The notes beneath the pieces were generated by a model. The model saw only the letters and a list, made by a program, of their open reading frames with translations. It did not search any database and was not told the origin of the DNA. Positions 33,131-42,429 of a DNA stretch of 64,000 nucleotides are shown in pieces (within the stretch, counting starts at the first letter, position 1; the number at the start of each line of letters is the position of its first letter). The stretch spans positions 78,354 to 142,353 of the forward strand of contig JAIBAN010000008.1 in the NCBI GenBank assembly GCA_019695185.1, in the 5' to 3' direction. The DNA is from Blastocatellia bacterium. Lineage in GTDB: Bacteria > Acidobacteriota > Blastocatellia > Chloracidobacteriales > Chloracidobacteriaceae. The translations under genes were made by a program, and so were the position numbers.

Positions 33131-36100
33131 TCAGAATGTTGCCTGGCCCGCCAAAACCGCCCGCAGGAACGAAAAGTCCGTTGAGCTTAACGAACCACCG
33201 TTGCCCCGGCTGCCGTTGGCGTTGAGCGGCACCACGTCCGCCGCCAGCAATTGCCGGGCGGTGGGCGTCGCCTGGAAGAGGATAAACGCACGTGTCAGGG
33301 CGGAATCACTGGTGGCAAACAGACCGTCTCCCGTGGTGTCGCCCCAGAGGACGAATTCAGGGAAAGTGGCAGCCGGATTGCTGGGGTCAGCCGCATTTTG
33401 CGGCAGACTGCTGGTGTTTACGTCCGCGCCATTCACCCGGACCGTAATCACCCCGTTAATGTTCCCGGCTCCGGCGGAGGATGCCGGCACCACCACCTGC
33501 AAGGTCGTGGAGTTGACAAACGTCACCGTTGTGGCTGGAACCAGATTGGCCCCGCCGAAGAAGACCTGGGTTGAACCGTTGACAAAGCCCGTCCCGGTGA
33601 TGGTGATGGTTTTGCCTGTGGTGGAAGCCACCGGATAGAACTGCGTCACCGTGTGGTTGGCCGGTCCGCTGATGGTCACGGAGTAGGCTTGGCTTCCCGT
33701 GCAATTGCCGGCACCTGTGGCCGTCACGGTGAAGTTTGCCGTTCCCGTGCCAGTCGGAGTACCCGTCAAGGCCCCGCCGTTTGAAAGCGACAACCCGGCA
33801 GGCAGCGTTCCCGTCGTGACTGCATAAGTGTACGGCCCGGTGCCGCCACTGGCCGTAATGGTCTGGCTGTAAGCCGTTCCCTGGGTTCCATTCACCAGAT
33901 TGCCAGGAGAGAGGGTAATCGTCGGGCAGTTGACCGTAATTGAGTATGCCTGACTTCCTGTACAACCACCCGTCGCGGTCGCGGTTACAGTAAAGTTTGA
34001 GGTTCCGCTGCCGGTGGGAGTACCGGTCAAGGCCCCTCCGGAAGCAAGTGTCAGCCCGGCAGGCAGGGTTCCTGTCGTCACCGCAAACGTGTATGGAGCG
34101 GTGCCGCCACTGGCTGTGATGGTTTGGTTGTAGGCCGTGCCTTGAGTCACATTGGGCAAAGTACCCGGCGACAGGGTAATCGTTGGACAGGCAACACAAC
34201 TCGGGCAGGACGGGGCGGAAATGGTGATGGAGTCAATCCGCCAGTTCGGGTTGGCGTTGGCAGTTGAGCTGTCCCAACCGGCCCGCCACCGCAATCTGAT
34301 GTTCTGTCCGTTCAGTGCAACCGGCAGTTGCAGCGTGGAGGTGGTAAACGAAGTCTGCGCCAGACTCCAGGCCATTTGCCCCCCAATCGGGTTTGAGAAC
34401 CCAGTGGAAATGGTGCCGGTGTATCCGCCAGCCGTGAAGGTGGCGTTAATCGGGGCGCTGACCACGTTGGTAAAGTTGGTTCCGCCGTCAGTGCTCAGTT
34501 CCAGAATGCCGCCGTCAAAGAATGAAGAAGAACCTTCGAAATTCCAGGCATGACGGAAACTGACCGTTGCGCCTGAACCACCCGCCGGCAAGGCAATGGT
34601 GGGGGAAATCAGGCTGTTGGACGCCACCGTCGTGACACCATTGGTAAAGGTTGTGTTCGGAGCCGTGTCCGGATTGGTCGTGGTGGTGGCAAAGAGTGGT
34701 GGCGGAGTAGTACCGGTTTGAGCGGTGGTCCAGCCCGCCGGCAACGCCGGGGCAGTCACTCCGTCAAAGTTTTCGCTGAAAATCATGGCCGTGGTGCCCA
34801 ACGTGTAGGTGTAAGTCACCACCGTCGTATAGGTTCCATCCGTCACATCAAAGGTGGCCGTCAGCGTGCTGCCGCAGCTTCCGTTCGCCGTAAAGGTAAA
34901 CGAACGATTGACGGCTGCTCCGCTCTGGGTCAAAACGCCATAGCTTTGCGCGGCACTTGGCGCAGTGACTCCGCCCGTGGCCCGCAACGTGGCTGTAATC
35001 GTGCCGGTGTCTGCCGTGCCCAGATTTTGCAGTCCGAAACTGACCGTCACGGTTTCACCTGGGTCAATGTTGGCGGTGGCCGGGGTGCCGCAATTCCCTG
35101 CCGTGATGGAAGAACCGGCGGCCACCACGGATGGCGTCGGCACGTTGGTATCCGTGATTTTCCGGGTCCAGATTTCCTCGTTGCCGTTGTTGCGCCGGTC
35201 GGTCCAGGAGGGGAAAAACTGCCCGGCATGTCCGGTCAACCCGTTGTAGTCTCCAAATTGGTTCCCGGAATCAGCACCGGCAATGGTTTCATCGGTTTGG
35301 GCGCTGGTGATTTTCACGGCTGCGCCAAAGGTCACGCCATCGTCAAACGATGACTGATACCAGATGTCCACCTTTTTGCGACCTGCATCGGCTACGGTGT
35401 CATAGTAAATAATCGAAACCGAGCCGGTTGTTTCGTCCACCGCCAGCCATTGGTTGTACTGGTCGTTCAATCCGGCCTGATTGTTAATCATGACCGGGGT
35501 GGACCAACTGGTGCCGCCATTGGTCGAACGGGAAAACCAAATTCGGGTTTTGCGGGTGGCGCTCACGTTGGAACCGGGTTCGGAACCGGCTGCATCCAGG
35601 TCGGTCCAGGTCGCATAGACGTTATTTTTGACGGCTGTGCGATAGGTTCCCAGCGTCACATAAATCAGTGCGCGGCGGCTGTTGAAGGAAGGCACACCGA
35701 TGTCAAAACTGTCAAATGTTGTGGCAATTTGAACCGGACTGCTCCAACTGGTGCCGCCATTGGTGGATTTGACCACGTAAATCTTTTTGCTGCCTGTATC
35801 GGGCCAAGCACCGTACACATCGCCGGAACTGTTCGATTTGACATCCGACCCGATGCCGGTTCCGGTGGTTTCCGCCCCGCTCACCTGAATCGGGGTGCCC
35901 CAGGTGCCGCCGCCGCCAGCCGTCCGACGGTTCATAAACACCGGTGCTCCGTTGTGCCAGATGGCATATTGCTGGTCTTTGAATGCCGAGGTGGCGCTGT
36001 GGTCCACCCACACCATCTGTTTGTCCACGTTGGTCTGACTGCCGGAGGCGGTGGCTTCAAAGGTCCAGGTGGCTCCGTTGTCGGATGAACGGAAATTCCG

Positions 36101-37135
36101 CAGGCTCAATGACGAGCCGCCGGAATTGATGCCCAGGGTGGATGACCAGGCCGTGCCATCCGAGGTCCAGTCCACCGTCGGGTCGGAGTCAAACGAGTCG
36201 GGCGAAGGGCCGACTGGGAGAGTCGTCTGACCCCACGTGACGCCATTGTCGGTCGAAAAATACTGGCCTTGCAGACCTGAACCACCAATGTTGTTTGAGG
36301 CGGAAATGATTTTGTTCGTGTCCCAGTAGTTAATCCGAATGTCGGATTCACTCCGGCGGGCGGTTTGCGTGCCTGAAACCCGTAATTCCAGGCCTGGCGT
36401 CACCGTCTTGTTGGGAGCGACAAACGGTTCTGGTTTCCCGGTCTGCAAATCCTGATGCTCCATCATCCATTCATGCGCTTCCTTTAAGACAAAGGGATAG
36501 CCGCCGGAGGCATCCTGGGCCGAATGTTTCACTTCCGGGTGGGCTTTACGGTGAATGACCCGCAGCCAGTAGGGAATCCGCAACGTGTCACCGGCTTCTT
36601 CGGGCCGGAGCAGGGAGAAATCCTGGTTGGCTTTAATCAATGCTTCCAGTTTGCTGCCCGGTTTCACTTCGCTTTCAGCCAGTTGTTGTTCCAGGGTCGG
36701 CCAGGGTGGATATTTTTCATTGGTCATGGCCTGCGCACTGAGCAGGTTGACCGAATTCTGATTGCCCACCATCCAGTCATAGAGTCGTTTCATGTGACGG
36801 GGATAACCGCCCGTGGTGTCGGTTGGCTGGTAGCGCATTTCGGGATGGGCCTTGCGCCAGTACACCCGTAACCAGAGCGGATAGGGCAGGCTGTCGGTGA
36901 ACTCCTCCGCGTCCAGCATGTAAAACTGTTGATTTTCTTTGATAACCCGTTCCAGCACACTGCCGGTTTTGACGTGTTCATGAGCAATTTGCTGCTCAAG
37001 TGAAGGGGCTTGCCGATCAAAATTTTGTGGTTTCCTGCTGCCGGACCCACTGGCCGCAGGCAAGTGGTAAAGGGACAGGAGCACCAGGCATAGGAAACAA
37101 ATTCCAATGCTGAGGGCAGTTCGTTTTCGATTCAT
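33131..37135 (-). CDS. Large exported multi-domain protein: BNR/sialidase-like propeller, Ig-like repeats, TIG and dockerin-like tail
   Basis: The start at 37135 gives a signal peptide (MNRKRTALSIGICFLCLVLL). The 1334-residue product has two N-terminal repeats built on LRVYWRKAHPEMRYQPTDT and LRVIHRKAHPEVKHSAQDA. A BNR/sialidase-type propeller follows (about 240-650), with repeated S-x-NGGTSWS blades. Next come a CARDB-like domain, a jelly-roll segment opening FSENFDGVTAPALPAGW, two near-identical putative Ig (He_PIG) repeats (TLPAGLTLASGGALTGTPTG), a TIG domain (ITITGTGFVNGSTQVFFGG) and a dockerin-like end (GDTTGDGLFATSDS...). The sialidase Arg triad was not found, so no enzyme activity is claimed. 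It is probably a surface or secreted binding protein. Confidence 0.88.
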   Translation of the reverse strand: MNRKRTALSIGICFLCLVLLSLYHLPAASGSGSRKPQNFDRQAPSLEQQIAHEHVKTGSVLERVIKENQQFYMLDAEEFTDSLPYPLWLRVYWRKAHPEMRYQPTDTTGGYPRHMKRLYDWMVGNQNSVNLLSAQAMTNEKYPPWPTLEQQLAESEVKPGSKLEALIKANQDFSLLRPEEAGDTLRIPYWLRVIHRKAHPEVKHSAQDASGGYPFVLKEAHEWMMEHQDLQTGKPEPFVAPNKTVTPGLELRVSGTQTARRSESDIRINYWDTNKIISASNNIGGSGLQGQYFSTDNGVTWGQTTLPVGPSPDSFDSDPTVDWTSDGTAWSSTLGINSGGSSLSLRNFRSSDNGATWTFEATASGSQTNVDKQMVWVDHSATSAFKDQQYAIWHNGAPVFMNRRTAGGGGTWGTPIQVSGAETTGTGIGSDVKSNSSGDVYGAWPDTGSKKIYVVKSTNGGTSWSSPVQIATTFDSFDIGVPSFNSRRALIYVTLGTYRTAVKNNVYATWTDLDAAGSEPGSNVSATRKTRIWFSRSTNGGTSWSTPVMINNQAGLNDQYNQWLAVDETTGSVSIIYYDTVADAGRKKVDIWYQSSFDDGVTFGAAVKITSAQTDETIAGADSGNQFGDYNGLTGHAGQFFPSWTDRRNNGNEEIWTRKITDTNVPTPSVVAAGSSITAGNCGTPATANIDPGETVTVSFGLQNLGTADTGTITATLRATGGVTAPSAAQSYGVLTQSGAAVNRSFTFTANGSCGSTLTATFDVTDGTYTTVVTYTYTLGTTAMIFSENFDGVTAPALPAGWTTAQTGTTPPPLFATTTTNPDTAPNTTFTNGVTTVASNSLISPTIALPAGGSGATVSFRHAWNFEGSSSFFDGGILELSTDGGTNFTNVVSAPINATFTAGGYTGTISTGFSNPIGGQMAWSLAQTSFTTSTLQLPVALNGQNIRLRWRAGWDSSTANANPNWRIDSITISAPSCPSCVACPTITLSPGTLPNVTQGTAYNQTITASGGTAPYTFAVTTGTLPAGLTLASGGALTGTPTGSGTSNFTVTATATGGCTGSQAYSITVNCPTITLSPGNLVNGTQGTAYSQTITASGGTGPYTYAVTTGTLPAGLSLSNGGALTGTPTGTGTANFTVTATGAGNCTGSQAYSVTISGPANHTVTQFYPVASTTGKTITITGTGFVNGSTQVFFGGANLVPATTVTFVNSTTLQVVVPASSAGAGNINGVITVRVNGADVNTSSLPQNAADPSNPAATFPEFVLWGDTTGDGLFATSDSALTRAFILFQATPTARQLLAADVVPLNANGSRGNGGSLSSTDFSFLRAVLAGQATF

Positions 37136-37452
37136 AGATGAAAGTAACTCCGAGGCCGTGAAGTTAATTGGGGTTGATTGGCAGCCTGTCACTGGAACAG
37201 ACCCCAACCCAATGAGTCCAAACGGGGGCACTGCCCCGTGCTGGCGGACGTGAGACGCGGTTTTCAGTATGGTGAAGACAAAACGTCGCAGCCGAACGGC
37301 TTCATGTGATTGCAGGCAGGTGCACATGGCACCTCCCAGACCTTTTGAAACTCTGTACAGAGCGGGTGATGAAAGGTGGGACAGGAATGCAAATCAGGAA
37401 GCTTCACAGTTTGTAGCGGCTACCTGCGAAAAAGTCAAGAATGCAGTATTTT
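37136..37452. other. 317-bp gap, promoter region of the exported protein gene
   Basis: This lies between the end of the receiver-domain gene (minus) and the start of the exported-protein gene (minus). A weak GGAG stands about 14 bp before the start codon. No repeats of the families described elsewhere and no credible gene were seen on either strand. Confidence 0.55.
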
Positions 37453-37869
37453 TCAGCAATTTTCAGGTACTTGGACGGATGGAAATTCGCCTGAAGCATG
37501 TCCCTGCAACTCACCCAGAACCTGTTGCTGGCCCAGCATAGCCCACAGTTTTCCCAAATTTTCCTTGTCAATAAAATCCCTGGCACCGGCAGCCTGGGCG
37601 GCTTGGCGGACCCGCTCATCGGCAAAATTGGTGACAATCACCACCCAGGCAGTGGGGTCATGCGAACAAATCCGGCGGGTCGCCGCCAGTCCGTCCAGCC
37701 GGGGCAGTTCCAGGTCCATTAAAACCATGTCGGGATGAATCCGTTCATAGGATTCGACGGCTTCCATTCCGTCACAACATTCGTATCCGACCAAACCAAA
37801 TTCAGGCAATAAACTCAAAAGAAAACTACGCATTTCAGGATTGTCTTCGACCACCAGGATTCTTCTCAT
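37453..37869 (-). CDS. Single-domain response regulator (CheY-like receiver)
   Basis: The start at 37869 (MRRILVVEDNPEMRSFLLSL) has GAAAGGG upstream; a longer frame would add an unrelated extension. The 138-residue protein is a complete receiver domain: acidic pair in VVEDN, phospho-acceptor Asp in MVLMDLELP, Thr switch in VVIVTN and the conserved Lys in DFIDKENL. No output domain is attached, so it acts by protein contact. It is divergent from the propeller histidine kinase, with a palindromic site between them, and is a plausible partner of that kinase. Confidence 0.93.
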   Translation of the reverse strand: MRRILVVEDNPEMRSFLLSLLPEFGLVGYECCDGMEAVESYERIHPDMVLMDLELPRLDGLAATRRICSHDPTAWVVIVTNFADERVRQAAQAAGARDFIDKENLGKLWAMLGQQQVLGELQGHASGEFPSVQVPENC

Positions 37870-37981
37870 TTTTTTCCCTTTCCGTCCGAGAGGAAACAGC
37901 GTGCCAGACTTCCGGGGCCGGGTTTGGTCACCTGGAAGTGAATGAAGCAAGTGTAGCTGAAAAGAAACCGCCGCGCGTCCG

Positions 37982-38017
37982 TAGAACTACTCATTTTTTA
38001 TGAGTAGTTCTACTCAT
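37982..38017. promoter_or_regulatory. Three-half-site palindrome between divergent signalling genes
   Basis: TAGAACTACTCAT (37982-37994) and ATGAGTAGTTCTA (38000-38012) form a perfect 13-bp inverted repeat around five T residues. A third half site, CTACTCAT, follows at 38010-38017 and overlaps the right arm by three bases. The result is three copies of an 8-mer (CTACTCAT or its complement) in forward, reverse, forward order. It lies 112 bp from the receiver gene and 85 bp from the kinase gene and looks like an operator rather than a terminator. Confidence 0.65.
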
Positions 38018-38101
38018 TTTTTGCGATTTCGGCAGTTTTTGGTACATTTTCAGACCTCATTTTGTTGCGGCGGCCTTTTTCAAACAGGAACCGACACCCT
38101 C

Positions 38102-41100
38102 ATGCGCTTCAATCAATTGCGCGACACGAGACAAAAAGGATTTCAGGCCATTTTCCATTGGTTGCAGCCGCAGCCGGGATGGGCAGCCACCTGCCTGCTG
38201 ACAGTCTGTCTGTGGAGTCTGAGCCAGTCGTCGGTTCGAGGTCAGGCACCATTGACTGGCGGCACCTCGCCAGCACCGAAACCAGTTTTGGCCCTCAGTC
38301 TGCAGCCCTCCGTCCGGTTTTCAAACAAGACCTACCGATTTGACAACTGGAATACCGACACCGGATTGCCGCAAAACCATATTTCCTCCATTTTGCAAAC
38401 CAGGGATGGGTTCATCTGGTTGGCCACGCTGGACGGACTGGTCCGGTTTGATGGAGTCCGCTTTCAGGTTTTTGACCGCAACAACCAGAAAAATTTTATC
38501 AGCAACCGCTTTTCAGCCCTGTTTGAAGATGACCGGGGAACCCTCTGGGCAGGAACCGAAGAGGGTGGGCTGGTCCGCTATCAGGATGGGGTGTTTACTG
38601 TTTTGACGGTCCGTGAAGGGGCTCCCAACAGCATCATTTACAGCATGCGCATTGATGCCAGTGGGAAACCGCTCCTGCTTTCCCCAACTGCCAAGCTCTA
38701 TCTGGAGGGCGACAGACTGGTCCCGGCCCAATCCCCGCCTCAGCCGTTTGCTTCAATTTTGGGGGCGAATGGAACCGCCTGGAGCGTTGACCAAGCCGGA
38801 ATTCACTGGCAAGGACGCAACGGCAGCGGTCATTTTCCTGTGCCTGAATACCAAGACCCGGAAATCTGGAACAACAGCCGCAAATATCTGTTTGAGGATT
38901 CCCACGGTGCATTTTGGAATTGCGCGCTCCGTTGGAAAATTCAACGATTCGCCAATGGACAACTCACCACCTTTGACGCCAGCCAGGGATTTGAAGCCGA
39001 AACCAAGCCCGGCCAGGAGCCGCGCCGGATGGTGGTGGTGCAGATGTGCGAAGACACCACCGGGACTCTGTGGCTGGCAACCACCGCCGGCCTGTTCCGG
39101 TTTGAACAGGACCATTTTTTTCGCCTCACCAAGGCGGACGGATTTCCCAGCAACAATACCTCGGCCGTGTTCTGTGACCGTGAAGGAAGCCTCTGGGTAG
39201 GCACAAACGATGCCGGTCTGTTCCGCCTGACGCCGAAATTCATTACTGCCACCGGGGAAATGCAAGGTTTGACCGACCGGGAAATTTATCCTCTGCTGGA
39301 AGACCGGCAGGGTTGTATCTGGATTGGTTCAACCAATCTTACACGGTACTCCGGGGGCCAGTTGACCACCTACGAAACCGGGTTTGCCAAATATTTTACC
39401 CAGGTTCAGGCCTTGTGCGAGGACAGTCGGGGCCGCTTATGGGTGGGGCATTACGGTGGTCTTGCCTATTTTGAAGACGGGAAACTGAGGCCGTTTGACC
39501 ATCCTGCTTTTACAGCCTTACCCAGAGAGCTTCAAGCGGCGGTTTATGTGGCGATTACCGAAGACCGGCAGCGCAACCTCTGGTTTGCCACCAACAAGGG
39601 GGTGCTCAAATATGACGGGAACCGGTTTGAGGTGCTGACCCGTGCCGACGGGCTGCCGGACAATGATATCAAAGTCCTGCACCATGACCGTTTGGGTCGG
39701 TTGTGGGTGGGCACCTATGGCGGGCTGGCCTGCCAAACCGAAACAGGCTGGCAAATCTGGACGGAACAAAACGGGCTTTCGAGCAACAAGGTCCGGGCAT
39801 TGTATGAAGACAAGGCAGGAACCTTGTGGATTGGAACCTATGACGGCGGTCTCAACCGGCTCAAAAATGGTGCGCTGACCTCTTTTTCAGTGGAACAGGG
39901 GTTATTTAACAACGGCGTGTTTTGCATTCTCCCGGATGACCAGGGAAATCTCTGGATGTCTTGCAACAAAGGAATTTTCCGGGTTCCCCTGGCTGACCTT
40001 GAGGCAGTGGCGGAAAAACGCATGGCCAAAGTCAGGTGTGTGGCGTTTGGAAAACAGGACGGCATGCTCAATTCCGAATGCAACGGTGGCCGCCAGCCTG
40101 CGGGAATCAAGGCACGGGATGGGAAATTGTGGTTCCCCACCATGGCCGGAGTGGTCACGATTGACCCCCGGCGACTTCCTTCAAATCCGATTGCGCCGCC
40201 CGTTGTGGTCGAAGCCGTATTGGTGGATGGAAAACCACGCTCCACCCAGACTGAAATCAGGCTCCTGCCGGCGGAGAAAAATCTGGAAATCCAGTATGCC
40301 GGATTGAGTTTTATCAAGTCGGACCAGATTCGGTACAAATACCGGTTGGAAAGTCTGGAAACCGAGTGGAGCGAGGTCGGAACCCGGCGGGCAGCCTATT
40401 ATTCCTATCTTCCGCCGGGAACTTACCGGTTCCAGGTTTTGGCTGCCAACAGCGATGGGGTCTGGAATGAAACCGGCGCAGCGATTTCAGTCGTGGTGAT
40501 TCCACCGGTTTATAACCGGTGGTGGTTTCGGTTGCTGGCCGTGGCGGTCATGGTAGGCGGTGGCATCGGGCTCTATCATTTCCGGATTGCCCAATTACGG
40601 AAACAACATGCCCTCAAAGAGTCCTTTTCCCAGCAATTGCTGGCTTCCCGCGAAGCCTTCGCCCGTGATTTGATTACCTCGCAGGAACAAGAACGACAGC
40701 GGATTGCGGCGGAACTCCACGACAGCGTGGGGCAAAGCCTGCTGATTATCAAAAACCGGGCCATGCTGGGACTGTGGGCTGGTGAGGACCAGGCCAAATC
40801 CAAAACCCAGCTTGATGAAATCAGCAAGTCGGTCACAGCGACCATCCAGGAAGTACGCGGCATTGCCTACAACCTGCGCCCGGTCCATTTGAAACGGCTG
40901 GGGTTGACCACCGCCATCGAAGACATGGTCGAGACTGTCGGGACGACCTCCGGCCTGACCATTGACGCCGATATTGCCCCCCTGGACGAGGTTTTTTCCA
41001 AAGACGAGGAAATCCACTTTTTCCGTATCATCCAGGAATGCCTCAACAACGTGGTCAAACATGCCCAGGCAACCACCCTTGAACTCACCATACACCGGGA

Positions 41101-41329
41101 CCGGGAAGGGATTTCCATACAGGTCAAAGACAACGGAATCGGATTTACCAAACCGATACCGGCGTTGGGCAATGGTCAAGGGGTTGCCCCGCTTTCCAGC
41201 CTGGGTTTGACAGGAATTTCCGAACGGGTCAGGATGCTGGGCGGAACCCTTGACCTGCAATCCACTCCCAAAGTGGGAACGACCGTTTCCATTCGCATTC
41301 AATTCAAAAAAGACCAATCTCAGAACTGA
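38102..41329 (+). CDS. Two-component-regulator propeller sensor histidine kinase (HisKA_3 class)
   Basis: The ATG at 38102 gives a signal-like N-terminus (MRFNQLRDTRQKGFQ... TCLLTVCLWSLSQ), and AGGAA lies upstream. The 1075-residue protein has an exported sensor made of about a dozen propeller blades (repeats such as DGFIWLATLDGLVRFDG, GTLWAGTEEGGLVRY, GRLWVGTYGGLA). A Y_Y_Y Ig-like domain follows (RYKYRLESLETEWSEVG), then one TM helix, a HisKA_3 dimerisation helix with phospho-acceptor His about 873 (AAELHDSVGQSLL), and an HATPase_c domain with N-box ECLNNVVKHAQ and G-boxes DNGIGF and GLTGISERV. Such sensors often detect polysaccharide breakdown products. HisKA_3 kinases usually pair with NarL-type regulators, but the gene downstream is a LytTR regulator. 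Confidence 0.95.
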   Translation: MRFNQLRDTRQKGFQAIFHWLQPQPGWAATCLLTVCLWSLSQSSVRGQAPLTGGTSPAPKPVLALSLQPSVRFSNKTYRFDNWNTDTGLPQNHISSILQTRDGFIWLATLDGLVRFDGVRFQVFDRNNQKNFISNRFSALFEDDRGTLWAGTEEGGLVRYQDGVFTVLTVREGAPNSIIYSMRIDASGKPLLLSPTAKLYLEGDRLVPAQSPPQPFASILGANGTAWSVDQAGIHWQGRNGSGHFPVPEYQDPEIWNNSRKYLFEDSHGAFWNCALRWKIQRFANGQLTTFDASQGFEAETKPGQEPRRMVVVQMCEDTTGTLWLATTAGLFRFEQDHFFRLTKADGFPSNNTSAVFCDREGSLWVGTNDAGLFRLTPKFITATGEMQGLTDREIYPLLEDRQGCIWIGSTNLTRYSGGQLTTYETGFAKYFTQVQALCEDSRGRLWVGHYGGLAYFEDGKLRPFDHPAFTALPRELQAAVYVAITEDRQRNLWFATNKGVLKYDGNRFEVLTRADGLPDNDIKVLHHDRLGRLWVGTYGGLACQTETGWQIWTEQNGLSSNKVRALYEDKAGTLWIGTYDGGLNRLKNGALTSFSVEQGLFNNGVFCILPDDQGNLWMSCNKGIFRVPLADLEAVAEKRMAKVRCVAFGKQDGMLNSECNGGRQPAGIKARDGKLWFPTMAGVVTIDPRRLPSNPIAPPVVVEAVLVDGKPRSTQTEIRLLPAEKNLEIQYAGLSFIKSDQIRYKYRLESLETEWSEVGTRRAAYYSYLPPGTYRFQVLAANSDGVWNETGAAISVVVIPPVYNRWWFRLLAVAVMVGGGIGLYHFRIAQLRKQHALKESFSQQLLASREAFARDLITSQEQERQRIAAELHDSVGQSLLIIKNRAMLGLWAGEDQAKSKTQLDEISKSVTATIQEVRGIAYNLRPVHLKRLGLTTAIEDMVETVGTTSGLTIDADIAPLDEVFSKDEEIHFFRIIQECLNNVVKHAQATTLELTIHRDREGISIQVKDNGIGFTKPIPALGNGQGVAPLSSLGLTGISERVRMLGGTLDLQSTPKVGTTVSIRIQFKKDQSQN

Positions 41330-41392
41330 AAATGGCAGCCAGGAACAACCGTAGCAAACCTTATAAATCCGTTCATAAACCATGTGAACAAA

Positions 41393-41496
41393 GCCGCCTG
41401 AAGGCGGAACTCTATACAGCCGCCTGAAGGCGGAACTCTATACAGCCGCCTGAAGGCGGAACTCAATACAGCTGCCTGAAGGCGGAACTCAATACA
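41393..41496. repeat. Four tandem copies of a 26-bp palindromic unit
   Basis: The unit GCCGCCTGAAGGCGGAACTC plus TATACA or AATACA is repeated four times without spacer. Each unit contains a CCGCC-TGAA-GGCGG hairpin. The copies are nearly identical. The same 26-bp unit occurs in the opposite orientation at 52414-52490. It lies 20 bp upstream of the LytTR regulator start, inside the probable mRNA leader. Confidence 0.92.
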
Positions 41497-41515
41497 GCAT
41501 TGTCAGAATTGCTCT

Positions 41516-42280
41516 ATGGTGCGCATAGTAATCGTGGACGACGAGCCGTTGGCGCGGAAAAAAATCCGCCGCCTATTGAAAAACGACCCGGAACTGGAAA
41601 TTGTGGGAGAGTACGGCAACGGACAGGCCGCCCTGACCGCCATTCAGGAAAATCCGCCCGACGTGCTGCTCCTGGATATTCAAATGCCTGAAATGGACGG
41701 GTTGCAAATGGCTCGGCGGCTGCCGGTGGAGCGAACACCCTACATCATTTTTGTGACGGCCTATGACCGGTTTGCCGTCCAGGCGTTCGAGGTCCATGCC
41801 CTGGATTATGTGCTCAAACCCTATGACGGAGAACGCTTGCAGGCAGCCGTCAACCGCGCCAAGACGGCCCTGGCGGCCATTCATGAACGGGATTGGGCGC
41901 AACGCATCCTTTCCTGTCTGGAGGATTTGAAGCGGCCCGTGCAATACCTGGAGCGGATTCCGGTCAAACGCAACGAAGGGGTGTATTTCATCAAAGTCCC
42001 AGAAATTGACTGGATTGAATCGGAAGGAAACTATCTGCGGCTCCATACGGGAAACACCTCGCACCTCATGCGCGAGACGCTTTCAAATTTGGAAGCGCAA
42101 CTGAATCCCCAGAGCTTTATCCGGATTCAGCGGTCGGTGATTGTGAATTTTGACCGGATTCGGGAAATCTCGCCGCTTTTTCACGGGGATTGCCGCATTC
42201 TGTTGTTTGATGGGACGGAACTGACCCTGAGCCGCCTGTACCGTCACAAAATTCCCCACCTGCCGGGACGGATTTCTTAA
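41516..42280 (+). CDS. LytTR-family response regulator
   Basis: The 254-residue protein has a receiver domain (acidic pair VDDE, phospho-acceptor Asp in VLLLDIQMP, Thr in VTAYD, Lys in DYVLKPY). Its C-terminal LytTR DNA-binding domain is recognised by YFIKVPEIDWIESEGNYLRL and FIRIQRSVIVNFDRI. LytTR domains bind direct repeats of about 9 bp. It is encoded 186 bp after the propeller kinase gene, separated by the 26-bp repeat array, and is probably a partner of that kinase. No clear ribosome site precedes the ATG. Confidence 0.95.
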   Translation: MVRIVIVDDEPLARKKIRRLLKNDPELEIVGEYGNGQAALTAIQENPPDVLLLDIQMPEMDGLQMARRLPVERTPYIIFVTAYDRFAVQAFEVHALDYVLKPYDGERLQAAVNRAKTALAAIHERDWAQRILSCLEDLKRPVQYLERIPVKRNEGVYFIKVPEIDWIESEGNYLRLHTGNTSHLMRETLSNLEAQLNPQSFIRIQRSVIVNFDRIREISPLFHGDCRILLFDGTELTLSRLYRHKIPHLPGRIS

Positions 42281-42429
42281 AAACAGGACTGAGGGAAAAC
42301 CTTCGTTTGAAGTTGAATGAAGACGGATAGACAGGTATCTCAAACCACAATCAGGCAAATTGGTAACTTGACCGGTCTGGTGTTATAACCAGTTTTCAGG
42401 TGCATTTTCCCTCAACCATTGGAACCCGT

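Noticed and set aside
33131..37135. Sialidase function for the BNR-repeat protein
   Set aside because: Only blade repeats were seen; the Arg triad and catalytic Asp/Tyr/Glu of sialidases were not identified.
41393..41496. Possible CRISPR array
   Set aside because: The 26-bp units abut with no variable spacers and no cas gene is nearby.
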